Shown: positions 25,021 through 31,885 of the stretch, one piece after another
How positions within the stretch are numbered: position 1 is the first letter of the stretch
How the letters are laid out: every line of letters starts with the position of its first letter
Source: Pseudomonadota bacterium
Lineage (GTDB): Bacteria > Pseudomonadota > Gammaproteobacteria > Pseudomonadales > Oleiphilaceae
Direction of reading: 5' to 3'
DNA length: 32,377 bases
Assembly: GCA_023430625.1 (NCBI GenBank)
Contig: JAEZAA010000159.1
Location: 1-32,377, forward strand
Position numbers and translations under genes: made by a program
The notes under the pieces: model-generated
The model's database searches: none
What the model was told of the DNA's origin: nothing
What the model saw: only the letters and a program-made list of their open reading frames with translations

Positions 25021-25884
25021 TTAAGAAGCGGACGCCTTAGGGCTGATTTGCAGCAGCTCAGCCGGAATCTCGGTGGCAAAGCCGGCTGCCCGGGCATGCC
25101 CGCCGCCGCCGAAACGGCTGGCGATCTCCGCCACATTCAAACCCTCCGCCGTCGACCGTAGCGACCAGCCACGCTTGGTGCCCTTGTCGGTATAGCCGGC
25201 GGCGAAGGGATAGCCCACGGCCAGCTCGCCCACCAGTTCGCTGACAATCGCCAGGGGGCAATTGACGATGGGCACTTCATGGCCGGCGATGGAGCCCAGC
25301 ACCGCGCGGCTCCGGTACTGGGCGATCATCTGGTCGCGGTAGCGATTGATGGCACGTCCCTCGTGGGCCAGCCGTTCCAGATCCTCCTCGCTGCGGGCGA
25401 AGCTGTGCCAGAGCTCGAAGTCCAGCGGGTGCGACATCAGCGCGGAGTTGATGTGCTGGCTGTCGGGAATGCGGAACTGCCAGAGATCCCGATCCTGTAC
25501 CGCCGCCAACAGGCGGGGCAGGGGCGTGCGATGAAAGTATTCCCAGGTGATGACCGCGCCGGAGCGGTTCATATCGAACACCACCTCCAGATTGGAAAAC
25601 TCCTGATCCAGGCCCGCCAGATCCTGCTGGGCACTGATGTGATGATCCAGGATCACCACTTTCCTAGCCACCTGGCAGAGTGCCGTCAGCACCGGCCGCT
25701 TGTAGGAAAAATCCATAATATAGACGTCCCGCCCCTGACAGTTCGGCGGCGCCTCGCCGTGGCTGGCGGCCTGGTACTCCGCCCTGATTCCCTGCTCCAG
25801 GTGAAAGTAGCGCCAGGCCGCATAGGCGCTGCCAAAGCCGTCGAGGCAGTTACTGCCGTGGTAAATCACCACTGGTGTGCTCAC
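25021..25884 (-). CDS. DHH-family phosphoesterase
   Basis: 287 residues from GTG 25884, which has a perfect AAGGAG 8 nt upstream; a TTG at 25908 is rejected. The N-terminal domain shows YHGSNCLDGFGSAYAAW (metal-binding Asp 15), DVYIMDFSY (Asp 58) and the name-giving VILD80-H81-H82. The C-terminal DHHA1 domain has EIASRFGGGGHARAAGF (GGGGH substrate-binding motif, from about residue 258). Family members hydrolyse phosphodiesters such as oligoribonucleotides, pAp or cyclic dinucleotides using manganese. It lacks the extra domains of RecJ or GdpP, so an oligonucleotide/nanoRNase type is possible, but the substrate is not determined. Confidence 0.93.
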   Translation of the reverse strand: MSTPVVIYHGSNCLDGFGSAYAAWRYFHLEQGIRAEYQAASHGEAPPNCQGRDVYIMDFSYKRPVLTALCQVARKVVILDHHISAQQDLAGLDQEFSNLEVVFDMNRSGAVITWEYFHRTPLPRLLAAVQDRDLWQFRIPDSQHINSALMSHPLDFELWHSFARSEEDLERLAHEGRAINRYRDQMIAQYRSRAVLGSIAGHEVPIVNCPLAIVSELVGELAVGYPFAAGYTDKGTKRGWSLRSTAEGLNVAEIASRFGGGGHARAAGFATEIPAELLQISPKASAS

Positions 25885-26269
25885 GGGTTGATCTCCTTGA
25901 ATGCTCAAACCAACAAAATGCTCAATTCAACAAATGGCTACATGGTGCGTCGCCCAAGGCCAATGAGCAACCCGCAGGAAAGAAAGAAGTTGAAAGTGTG
26001 GGGGAGGGCGGTCTCGGCAGATGGTTTGCCGTCTGGTCGCTTGCGGGAGGGGAACGGCCTGTGCTTGTAAATGTTACAGCTCACCTGCAACTTTTACGGC
26101 GCGTACGGCCCGTGACAACCCAGTGCTGGCGCGGCTAGCGCTGTTTTCCGGTGGCAAAACCCGCGGCGTTCCCCGGAGTTACGGCAAACATCATGCCGCT
26201 GGCACTCGCCTTGCTTGGCTGTAACCTCAAGAACACCAGAACACTCACCCAGCAAGCAGGAGAACAGTT
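25885..26269. other. Intergenic region before the envelope-stress operon
   Basis: This 385-bp gap separates the DHH gene (-) and the stress operon (+). It contains the 13-bp palindrome TGTAA-ATG-TTACA at 26066-26078, a GCAACTT at about 26086 followed after 17 bp by CGTGA (weakly like a sigma-E promoter), and a CTGTAAC heptamer at 26219-26225. None is decisive. Several short ORFs here have no ribosome binding sites. Promoters for both flanking genes should lie here. Confidence 0.4.
26066..26078. promoter_or_regulatory. Operator-like palindrome TGTAA-N3-TTACA
   Basis: A perfect 5-bp-arm palindrome with 3-bp centre, about 190 bp before the stress operon and 180 bp before the DHH gene on the other strand. 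It resembles binding sites of several dimeric regulators, but no specific family can be named. Confidence 0.3.
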
Positions 26270-27070
26270 ATGGCTACTACAGGTCACGAGCCCCGTCCCG
26301 GTCAAACTTCCAGCGCTGCCGGCGTGCCGACTTCAGGTATCTCGCCTGCGACCACCACTGCGGCGATGACCGGTGGAACCCCCGGGGTCTCTACCAACCC
26401 CGTCGATTCCAAGACCGACACCAACCGGAGCACCAGCGGTGCCGGCACGGCGGCGACCAATCCCTATACGCCAGACTCCGCACGCAGTGGAATGAGCTCG
26501 GGCGACATGGCACGGGCCGCAGGCGCGGCCGGCTCATCCATCGGCAGTACCACGCCAGGCTCGTCCACCAGCAGTTCGGCGACGACGAGTAGCGCAGCAG
26601 GAAGCGCCACCGGCGGCACGACCGCCGGCAAGGAAGAATTGCGTGAGGAAATACGTCAGACGGGTGAGACCGTGAAGGAAGAAGCCCGGCGGGCCGCCAA
26701 TGCCCTGAAGGAAGAAGCCCGTCAAACCATGCGGGAGGTTGCCAATCGCCAGAAGGAAGCGGCCGCCGGTGAGATGTCCGGGTTGTCGCGCGCGCTGCGA
26801 AGGGCGGCGGACGAGCTCGAGGGCCAGACCCATCTGCCAGTCGACCGCTATGTGCGGCGCGCCGCGCAAGGTTTGGACGATCTGTCCGAGAGCCTGCGTC
26901 GGCGCGACGTGGACAGCGTGGTCAGCCGACTGGAGCAGTTTTCCCGTGAACAGCCGGCGCTGGTGATCGGTGGAGCGGTTGCCATCGGCTTTTTGGTGGC
27001 GCGGATGCTGCGTGGCTCCGCCGAGGCCTCATCGTCACGCACGAACTATCCCTCTGATGTGTATCACTAG
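26270..27070 (+). CDS. ElaB/YqjD-like tail-anchored stress protein
   Basis: 266 residues. The first 115 residues are a Ser/Thr/Gly/Ala low-complexity region. Residues about 120-165 form a charged helix or coiled coil with the repeat KEEARRAANALKEEARQT, then residues 229-247 (PALVIGGAVAIGFLVARML) are a single C-terminal membrane segment. The layout (soluble helix, then C-terminal hydrophobic anchor preceded by EQPA) resembles ElaB/YqjD (DUF883-like) proteins, which in E. coli bind ribosomes at the inner membrane in stationary phase. AGGAG lies 8 nt upstream of the ATG. It heads an operon with YqjE-like and DUF3618 genes. Confidence 0.75.
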   Translation: MATTGHEPRPGQTSSAAGVPTSGISPATTTAAMTGGTPGVSTNPVDSKTDTNRSTSGAGTAATNPYTPDSARSGMSSGDMARAAGAAGSSIGSTTPGSSTSSSATTSSAAGSATGGTTAGKEELREEIRQTGETVKEEARRAANALKEEARQTMREVANRQKEAAAGEMSGLSRALRRAADELEGQTHLPVDRYVRRAAQGLDDLSESLRRRDVDSVVSRLEQFSREQPALVIGGAVAIGFLVARMLRGSAEASSSRTNYPSDVYH

Positions 27071-27201
27071 GTCTCGAATCTGTACCACTGGAAAGATCGA
27101 CGGGCGGCCAGTACCCCTGGTTCGCCCCGCTCGGCGACCGGGCCAGGACGTGCGGCCCGGTTGACGCCGAGAGCATTGGATACTGTGAGGAGGTAGCCGT
27201 C

Positions 27202-27609
27202 ATGTTGCAGGAAGAGAAGGAGGCGCGCTCGATCAAGCACCTGCTGAACGAGCTCGCGGAGGAAACCACTGACCTGGTGCGTCAGGAAGCGGCGCTGGCA
27301 CGCGCCGAGACCAATGAGAAAATCCAGCAGGCATCCCGCGCCATGAAGATGCTGGTGGTGGGAGGCGCCATCATCGTGGCGGGCTTGTTCTACCTCCTGG
27401 ATGCCGTGGTGTATGGCTTGGCGCGTGTGCTGCCGGAGGAATACCGGTTATGGCTGGCGGCGCTGATCGTGGGGCTGACGGTGCTGATCATCGGCGCCAT
27501 TCTGGTCAAATCGGCGTCCACCAAGCTGAAGCCTGATCACCTCAAGCCGGAACGGTCGACGCATTCCATTCAAAGGGATATCAAGTTAGCACGAGGACAC
27601 ATGCAATGA
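27202..27609 (+). CDS. YqjE-like phage-holin superfamily protein
   Basis: 135 residues. The N-terminus SIKHLLNELAEETTDLVRQEAALARAE is the typical cytoplasmic helix of the Actino-holin/DUF1469 (YqjE) family, followed by two membrane helices (about residues 48-73, MLVVGGAIIVAGLFYLLDAV; and 83-105, LWLAALIVGLTVLIIGAILV) and a basic tail. Despite the holin name, family members in chromosomal stress operons have no shown lytic role. GAGGAGG is 8 nt upstream of the ATG. Its last codons overlap the next gene by 4 bp (ATGA), suggesting translational coupling. Confidence 0.88.
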   Translation: MLQEEKEARSIKHLLNELAEETTDLVRQEAALARAETNEKIQQASRAMKMLVVGGAIIVAGLFYLLDAVVYGLARVLPEEYRLWLAALIVGLTVLIIGAILVKSASTKLKPDHLKPERSTHSIQRDIKLARGHMQ

Positions 27610-28661
27610 ATGGACAGAACCCATCACCGGAAGAAATCGAGCGCCGGATCGAAGAAACCCGCCAGAACATGAGTGCGACCCTGGACGCACTGCAACGCCG
27701 GCTGGATCCCTCGGAACTGATGGAGGAGGCGATCGGCTATTTCCGGGAAAACAGTGCCGACGTCGGCCGCACCCTGATCCAGTCGATCCGCGACAACCCG
27801 GTGCCGGCGGCCTTGATTGGAATCGGGGCCGGCTGGATGGCGCTGGGAGGCTCCATGGCGGCACACCGCCACAGTGAGCATCAAGCGATCGGTCAGGACC
27901 AGGATTTAGGGCACCTGGGCTATGAGAGTGGCCGATATGCCGAGTCCGAGCGGCATGGGCTGGCGGACCGGGCAAAAGAGAAATGGCGCGATGCGAAGGA
28001 GAAGGTCTCCGAAACCGCCGCCAAAGTTAAAGGGAGGACCTCCGAAATGGCAGATCGAATTAGCGACCGTACCCAGAGCAGCTCAGACCAGACCAGCTCC
28101 AAGATGCAACAGGCAAGCGAGCGGGCCCATGAGCTGTCCAGCCGGGCCACCGAAAAGGCGCAGCAGGCCCGTGAGCGTTCCCAGGAGCTGTATCAGCGCT
28201 CCATGGAGCGGGCATCCCAGTCCGCTTCAAGCATGAAGAATCAGTACCGTCAGCGGACGCGGCGCATGAGGGGGATGTTTGAAGAGCATCCCATGGCGCT
28301 TCTGGCGATCGGTATTGGCGTGGGCGCCTTCCTGGGGGCCATGATCCCGACTTCGCGGCGCGAGGCCCAGTTCCTGAGTGAAACCGGCGGACAGCTGCGG
28401 GAAGGACTGATGGAAGCCGGACGCGAGCAGCTGGAACGGGCTCGGGGCGTGGCGGAAAACGCGGCCCACGCGGTCCGCGAGCAAGCCGAGGACATGCGCT
28501 CGTCCAGTGGCTCCAGCGCTCAGGATCTCTCCCGCAAGGCGGGCCGGGCGACGGAAAACCTGAAGCAGGAGGCGAGCTCGGAAGACCGCCTGCGCGATGA
28601 TCGGGTAGCGGGCACGACGCCTTCGCCAGAACCACGCCGCACCATTACGCCGCCGTTGTAA
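27606..28661 (+). CDS. DUF3618 domain membrane protein
   Basis: 351 residues. The N-terminal SPEEIERRIEETRQNMSATLDALQRRLDP is the DUF3618 signature. A short hydrophobic segment follows at about residues 60-80 (PVPAALIGIGAGWMALGG), then a long Ala/Glu/Arg/Ser/Gln-rich coiled-coil region, a second hydrophobic segment (HPMALLAIGIGVGAFLGAMI, about 229-248), and another helical tail. This architecture (membrane segments alternating with apolipoprotein-like amphipathic helices) is typical of proteins co-encoded with YqjD/YqjE homologues. Role unknown; an envelope-tethering or osmotic/stationary stress role is inferred from the operon. Confidence 0.85.
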   Translation: MNGQNPSPEEIERRIEETRQNMSATLDALQRRLDPSELMEEAIGYFRENSADVGRTLIQSIRDNPVPAALIGIGAGWMALGGSMAAHRHSEHQAIGQDQDLGHLGYESGRYAESERHGLADRAKEKWRDAKEKVSETAAKVKGRTSEMADRISDRTQSSSDQTSSKMQQASERAHELSSRATEKAQQARERSQELYQRSMERASQSASSMKNQYRQRTRRMRGMFEEHPMALLAIGIGVGAFLGAMIPTSRREAQFLSETGGQLREGLMEAGREQLERARGVAENAAHAVREQAEDMRSSSGSSAQDLSRKAGRATENLKQEASSEDRLRDDRVAGTTPSPEPRRTITPPL

Positions 28662-28706
28662 GGGTAACGCAAGGGTAAGGCAATTCTAAGACTCACCGGC
28701 AAAGCG

Positions 28707-28732
28707 GGGATGGCAACGTTAGTTGCTGTCCC
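28707..28732 (+). terminator. Probable hairpin terminator of the stress operon
   Basis: GGGATGGCAAC (28707-28717) pairs with GTTGCTGTCCC (28722-28732) over 11 bp including two G-T wobbles, with loop GTTA. The tail, TGTCCCTGTTTCG, is only moderately T-rich. It lies 46 bp after the DUF3618 stop, between convergent genes. Confidence 0.5.
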
Positions 28733-28779
28733 TGTCCCTGTTTCGTCCTTCCTCTGGCCTTGCCGTCACTTCGCTGCCG

Positions 28780-29328
28780 TCATTTATCGGGAAACTTCTG
28801 AAACATCTGGTCGACCACATCCGTGATCACCTGTTTTTTCCGCTCGTCCGAGTGCCGGTCACTGAGGTCCATGAGCGCACTGGCTTTCCAGACGATGTCG
28901 CGGCTGTCGGAATCCATCACCTCAATCACCAGTTCCGCCGGTTGCAGATCGGGCTCGCGGGGTTCGGGCGTCATGGACATCACGGTGGAGCCGGTGCCAC
29001 CGCCGAATGAGGCACTGCCGTCGGAGAAGGCCATCGCGTCGGTCGGCCCACGCTTCTGATAACGATAGGACACCAGCAGATCCGCCGGGCGGGTGTCGGT
29101 TTCCTCAATGCCATGCTCTTCCAGTTCGAGGTGAATGGCCTGCTTGATGAGGTGCGCGGTGAGTTCGGATTCCATGGGGGAGTCCGGTTGCACGAAGGCG
29201 AAATTCTGTGCCGGCGCAACTTCCACCGCCGCATCATCATCGATGTCGTAGGCGATGCTGCTACAGCCCGGCAAAACAATGGCAGCAAGGGTAAGTGCCG
29301 AAATGACCGGCAGGGCAAAGTTTCGCAT
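28780..29328 (-). CDS. DUF4136 lipoprotein (first copy)
   Basis: 182 residues. The lipoprotein signal peptide ends in LPGC (lipobox, cysteine about residue 22). The mature part has the DUF4136 pattern: an N-terminal Y-D-x-D strand (SIAYDIDDDAAVEV), a middle block with helix ELTAHLIKQAIHLELEEHGIEETDTRPADLLVSYRY, then a Gly/Ser loop (SASFGGGTGS), the strand ELVIEVMDSDSRDIVWKASALMD and the final helix VITDVVDQMFQKFP. The family is a periplasmic or outer-membrane-attached lipoprotein of unknown function. AAGGAGG lies upstream of the ATG. A paralogue follows on the same strand. Confidence 0.9.
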   Translation of the reverse strand: MRNFALPVISALTLAAIVLPGCSSIAYDIDDDAAVEVAPAQNFAFVQPDSPMESELTAHLIKQAIHLELEEHGIEETDTRPADLLVSYRYQKRGPTDAMAFSDGSASFGGGTGSTVMSMTPEPREPDLQPAELVIEVMDSDSRDIVWKASALMDLSDRHSDERKKQVITDVVDQMFQKFPDK

Positions 29329-29397
29329 GGGGAGGCCTCCTTAGCTGAATGGTCACTGACGTGGAACCTACGGCAGTGGTGGGTCCCTAACCCGCTA

Positions 29398-29426
29398 AAC
29401 ATAAAGCTAAGAGGTTGGGAAACCAA
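29398..29426 (-). promoter_or_regulatory. Candidate promoter of the first DUF4136 gene
   Basis: On the minus strand TTGGTT (29421-29426) and TATGTT (29398-29403) are 17 bp apart. Agreement with the consensus hexamers is partial (3 and 4 of 6). It would give a leader of about 63 nt. Confidence 0.35.
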
Positions 29427-29504
29427 TCTAAGGAGACTATTTCAGGCCTGTGGGGTGAGCGAAGACTCCGCACCCACCGACGGCTCCTGTTCGGGTGTGA
29501 ACTC

Positions 29505-29616
29505 TTTGACTGCGAAGGCTCGCTTTTGGACTGCGAAGACTAGCTTTTGAACTGGGGAGGCTAGCGTTAGCTTTTTGATTGAGGTGGCTAGCGTCAGCTG
29601 TTTGACTGAGGAGGAT
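29505..29616. repeat. Degenerate tandem repeat between the DUF4136 genes
   Basis: Units beginning TTTGACTG/TTTGGACTG/TTTGAACTG/TTTGATTG start at 29505, 29525, 29546, 29574 and 29601 (spacings 20, 21, 28, 27). Each is followed by GAAGGCT, GAAGACTAGC or GAGGCTAGCGT-like sequence. The last unit and the end of the fourth lie in the 3' end of the second DUF4136 gene. No coding sense is seen in the rest. Confidence 0.7.
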
Positions 29617-30127
29617 AGTTCGCGAGCATTTCCCGCACGATCTCGTCGATGAACTTCGCCCGCTCGCGGGGCTCCATGTCCGCGCGCAGATTACGGCGGG
29701 AGACGGCGCTCCAGATCACCTCGTCACGCGCTGGATCAATGATCTCCAGCACCAGCTGGCCTTCCTTCACTTCGCGCGCCGGTGGTGCGGTGGATACCCC
29801 AATGCCGCCGTGGCCGGCGCCGATCCCAAAGCCAAACGACAAGCCGCTGGATTCCAGACGCCGGGTATCCTCGATCCGATAACGTACCCGCATGTCCGCA
29901 GCCTCGCTGGTCTCCCGCACGCCCTTGGCGGCCAGGGCCTGTTCGATGGCAGTGCGCAGGCGGCGCTCATCCAGAGAGCTGGCGCCGGATTTTGTCTTGG
30001 TGTCGAAGGCAAAGCTGTCTTGGCTGGCGAAGGGATAATCGGGGTTGTAGTCGTAGCTGACCTTGGATGCACAGCCTGCCAGTAACAGACTACCCATCAG
30101 ACATACCGAAAGTACCAACTGGCGCAT
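29594..30127 (-). CDS. DUF4136 lipoprotein (second copy)
   Basis: 177 residues from ATG 30127, which has GGAGGAAGG just upstream; the ORF extends further 5' without merit. The signal peptide MRQLVLSVCLMGSLLLAGC ends in the lipobox LLAGC (cysteine at 19). The mature domain has VSYDYNPDYPFASQDSFAFD, a helix SLDERRLRTAIEQALAAKGV, ADMRVRYRIEDTRR, a Gly-rich stretch (GFGIGAGHGGIGVS), LVLEIIDPARDEVIWSAVSRR and a final helix IDEIVREMLANYP. It is a clear paralogue of the first copy. Its role is unknown. It is divergent from tatA, and its 3' end runs into the tandem repeat. Confidence 0.92.
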   Translation of the reverse strand: MRQLVLSVCLMGSLLLAGCASKVSYDYNPDYPFASQDSFAFDTKTKSGASSLDERRLRTAIEQALAAKGVRETSEAADMRVRYRIEDTRRLESSGLSFGFGIGAGHGGIGVSTAPPAREVKEGQLVLEIIDPARDEVIWSAVSRRNLRADMEPRERAKFIDEIVREMLANYPPQSNS

Positions 30128-30145
30128 CGTCGCCTTCCTCCAATC

Positions 30146-30185
30146 GCTGCTGTAACTCCACCGGTGCTGCTGTAAATCGACCGGG
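30146..30185. repeat. Two 20-bp direct repeats in the DUF4136 leader
   Basis: GCTGCTGTAACTCCACCGGT (30146-30165) is followed directly by GCTGCTGTAAATCGACCGGG (30166-30185), matching at 17 of 20 positions. They sit 19-58 bp before the second DUF4136 start, so probably within its untranslated leader. Confidence 0.75.
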
Positions 30186-30209
30186 TCCCGGCAAACCAGC
30201 CTTCTGCAC

Positions 30210-30239
30210 ATTCTACAGCTGAGCCGCTCGCACTGTCGC
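30210..30239 (-). promoter_or_regulatory. Candidate promoter of the second DUF4136 gene
   Basis: On the minus strand GCGACA (30234-30239) and TAGAAT (30210-30215, 5 of 6 to -10) are separated by 18 bp. The predicted leader of about 75 nt would contain the 20-bp direct repeats. Confidence 0.45.
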
Positions 30240-30306
30240 CAGTCGACCGGAGTGGCGCTGGCCCCACGAGCCAAGCGAGGTAAGTCCGGGCTCGGCTGGT
30301 GTGCGT

Positions 30307-30346
30307 TCGTCACGGTTCTGTAACCGGATTGCCACGGACCTGTCAC
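30307..30346 (+). promoter_or_regulatory. Pho-box-like array upstream of tatABC
   Basis: Four 7-mers are phased at exactly 11 bp: TCGTCAC (30307), CTGTAAC (30318), TTGCCAC (30329) and CTGTCAC (30340). All keep G at position 3 and A-C at positions 6-7. The established PhoB site is two CTGTCAT-like 7-mers with a 4-bp spacer, read in the direction of transcription, as here. It lies 66-105 bp before the tatA ATG. A good -10 box is not evident after it. Confidence 0.6.
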
Positions 30347-30411
30347 CGGATGCTGGCAACCTCGGCGCTACCAAACCTCAAATCAAACAACGTAAGAAAA
30401 GGGAGACTGGT

Positions 30412-30648
30412 ATGGGAATCAGTGTATGGCAAATTCTGTTGGTGGTCGTATTGCTTCTGCTGTTGTTCGGGCGCGGCAAGATTCCGCAACTGATGGGGGA
30501 TCTGGCTGAAGGCATCAAGAGCTTCCGCAGCGGCCTGGGCAAGGGTGAGCCGGAGTCGCGGCCAGATCTGTCCGAGCCATCCGCGCTACCCGAAAGCAAG
30601 CCGCAGGTGCCGTCCCTGAGTCAGCCGGCAACAACCGAGCGGGTGTAG
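30412..30648 (+). CDS. tatA: Twin-arginine translocase subunit TatA
   Basis: 78 residues. TatA oligomers form the transport element of the Tat pathway, which exports folded proteins. Seen: a single N-terminal membrane helix (WQILLVVVLLLLLFGRGKIP) with the family F-G hinge, then the amphipathic helix LMGDLAEGIKSFRSGLG and a Pro/Ser-rich acidic tail. GGGAG lies 7 nt upstream of the ATG; the frame extends to 30301 without support. It is followed after 2 nt by tatB. The gene is preceded by a Pho-box-like array, suggesting induction in low phosphate (inference). Confidence 0.95.
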   Translation: MGISVWQILLVVVLLLLLFGRGKIPQLMGDLAEGIKSFRSGLGKGEPESRPDLSEPSALPESKPQVPSLSQPATTERV

Positions 30649-30650
30649 TC

Positions 30651-30947
30651 ATGATGGATCTGGGATGGGCTGAATTGGCCCTCGTAGCCATTCTGGCACT
30701 GGTGGTGGTCGGGCCGCGCGATCTGCCCAAGCTGGCCCGAGGCATTGGTCAGTTGGTCGGGCGGGTGCAGCGCTTCTACCGGGAATCCATGTTCAACCTG
30801 CGCCGGCTCGAACATGAAATCGCCCTGGTGGATCAGCCAAGGAGCAGTGACCCGCTGGACCTGCTGCCCGACCACGTGCGCCAGTCCATGGCGGCACGCG
30901 GCACGGAGGAGAGGGCTGCGAATGACGAGGGGAGGGCCGGGAAATGA
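30651..30947 (+). CDS. tatB: Twin-arginine translocase subunit TatB
   Basis: 98 residues, short for TatB (E. coli 171). TatB with TatC forms the receptor for twin-arginine signal peptides. Seen: the N-terminal helix LGWAELALVAILALVVVGPRDLPKLARGIGQ, with the conserved E in the helix and the V-G-P hinge, and an amphipathic/charged helix (VQRFYRESMFNLRRLEHEI). The C-terminal region is reduced. The gene starts 2 nt after tatA and overlaps tatC by 4 bp (ATGA). Start could be the second ATG (30654). Confidence 0.93.
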   Translation: MMDLGWAELALVAILALVVVGPRDLPKLARGIGQLVGRVQRFYRESMFNLRRLEHEIALVDQPRSSDPLDLLPDHVRQSMAARGTEERAANDEGRAGK

Positions 30948-31771
30948 GCTTCAAGGAGGAGGTAACCGGTCCCGCAAGAGTCGATACTGGCGCAGAGGGT
31001 ATCGACCTAACCAAGGCGCCGCTGCTATCCCATCTGCTTGAACTGCGACGCCGGCTGTTGTACTGCTTGCTGGTGTTCGCGCTGGTGTTTGTCGGCTGCT
31101 TTCTGGTGGCCCGGCCGATCTACGCATTCCTGATGGAGCCGTTGCTAGCGGTGTTCGGGCCGGATTCCGGGCGTCGCATGATCTACACCGGCCTGCACGA
31201 AGCCTTTCTCACCTACCTCAAGCTGTCGTTCTTCGTCGCGTTGTTTCTGACCTTGCCGCTGATTCTCAACCAACTGTGGAAGTTCATCGCGCCCGGCCTC
31301 TACCGCAGTGAGCAGCGGCCGTTGCGCTTTGTCTTTCTGCTCACGCCCCTGCTGTTTCTGGCGGGTGCGGCGCTGGCGTACTTCCTGGTGTTCCCCATGG
31401 CCTGGAGCTTCTTTCTGGGCTTTGAGAGCAGCGCCATCGAAACCGGCATTCCGGTGCAGTTGGAAGCACGGGTGAGCGAGTATCTGGGGCTGGTGATTCA
31501 GTTGGTGCTGGCGTTTGGGCTCTGCTTCGAGCTGCCTTTGCTGCTCTACGTCATGGCCGCCGTCGGGTTGATCGACAGCCAGACCTTGGTGCGCGGGCGG
31601 CGTTATGCGGTCGTGATCATTTTCGCCGCGGCGGCGGTGGTCACGCCGCCGGATCTCATCAGCCAGATCGCCCTGGGACTGCCGATGCTGCTCTGGTACG
31701 AGCTCGCGATTGTGGCGATCCGCCGCAATGAGCGGACGCGTCCGGCTGCAGGGGCCGTTCAGGTCACCTAA
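30944..31771 (+). CDS. tatC: Twin-arginine translocase subunit TatC
   Basis: 275 residues. TatC is the polytopic receptor for RR signal peptides. Six helices are visible; the signature HLLELRRRLLYCLLVF at residues about 30-45 contains the conserved H-L-x-E-L-R-x-R. EAFLTYLKLSFFVALFLTLPLIL, with the conserved E and F-x-x-x-x-K, FIAPGLYRSEQRPL, and FAAAAVVTPPDLISQ, with the conserved T-P-P-D, follow. The first 28 residues are a hydrophilic extension. It is coupled to tatB by a 4-bp overlap. Its last codons hold the first unit of the second Pho-box-like array. Confidence 0.97.
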   Translation: MSFKEEVTGPARVDTGAEGIDLTKAPLLSHLLELRRRLLYCLLVFALVFVGCFLVARPIYAFLMEPLLAVFGPDSGRRMIYTGLHEAFLTYLKLSFFVALFLTLPLILNQLWKFIAPGLYRSEQRPLRFVFLLTPLLFLAGAALAYFLVFPMAWSFFLGFESSAIETGIPVQLEARVSEYLGLVIQLVLAFGLCFELPLLLYVMAAVGLIDSQTLVRGRRYAVVIIFAAAAVVTPPDLISQIALGLPMLLWYELAIVAIRRNERTRPAAGAVQVT

Positions 31772-31811
31772 CCGTCACCAACTTGTCACGTTTTCGTTAA
31801 TTAGCGTTCAC
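31761..31811 (+). promoter_or_regulatory. Pho-box-like array upstream of the phosphatase gene
   Basis: Five 7-mers phased at exactly 11 bp: AGGTCAC (31761, inside tatC), CCGTCAC (31772), TTGTCAC (31783), TCGTTAA (31794) and CGTTCAC (31805). The first three share GTCAC. This fits tandem PhoB half-sites reading toward the phosphatase gene. TAGCTT at 31822-31827, 10 bp after the last unit, is a possible -10. Confidence 0.75.
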
Positions 31812-31885
31812 ATTTCATCGTTAGCTTAAACCTCGTCGGGAATGACACCCGGCACAAAAAAGAGACAACCTCAGAGGTAATTGGA

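Noticed and set aside
26219..26225. CTGTAAC heptamer before the stress operon as a Pho box
   Set aside because: No second half-site occurs at 11 or 22 bp on either side, so it is a single chance match, unlike the arrays near tatA and the phosphatase gene.
29331..29340. GGAGGCCTCC palindrome over the ribosome binding site of the first DUF4136 gene
   Set aside because: Without a loop it cannot form a useful RNA hairpin, and a 10-bp GC palindrome containing a Shine-Dalgarno sequence is expected now and then by chance.
29505..29616. Tandem repeat considered as CRISPR
   Set aside because: Units are degenerate and abut without unique spacers, and no cas genes are present in the window.
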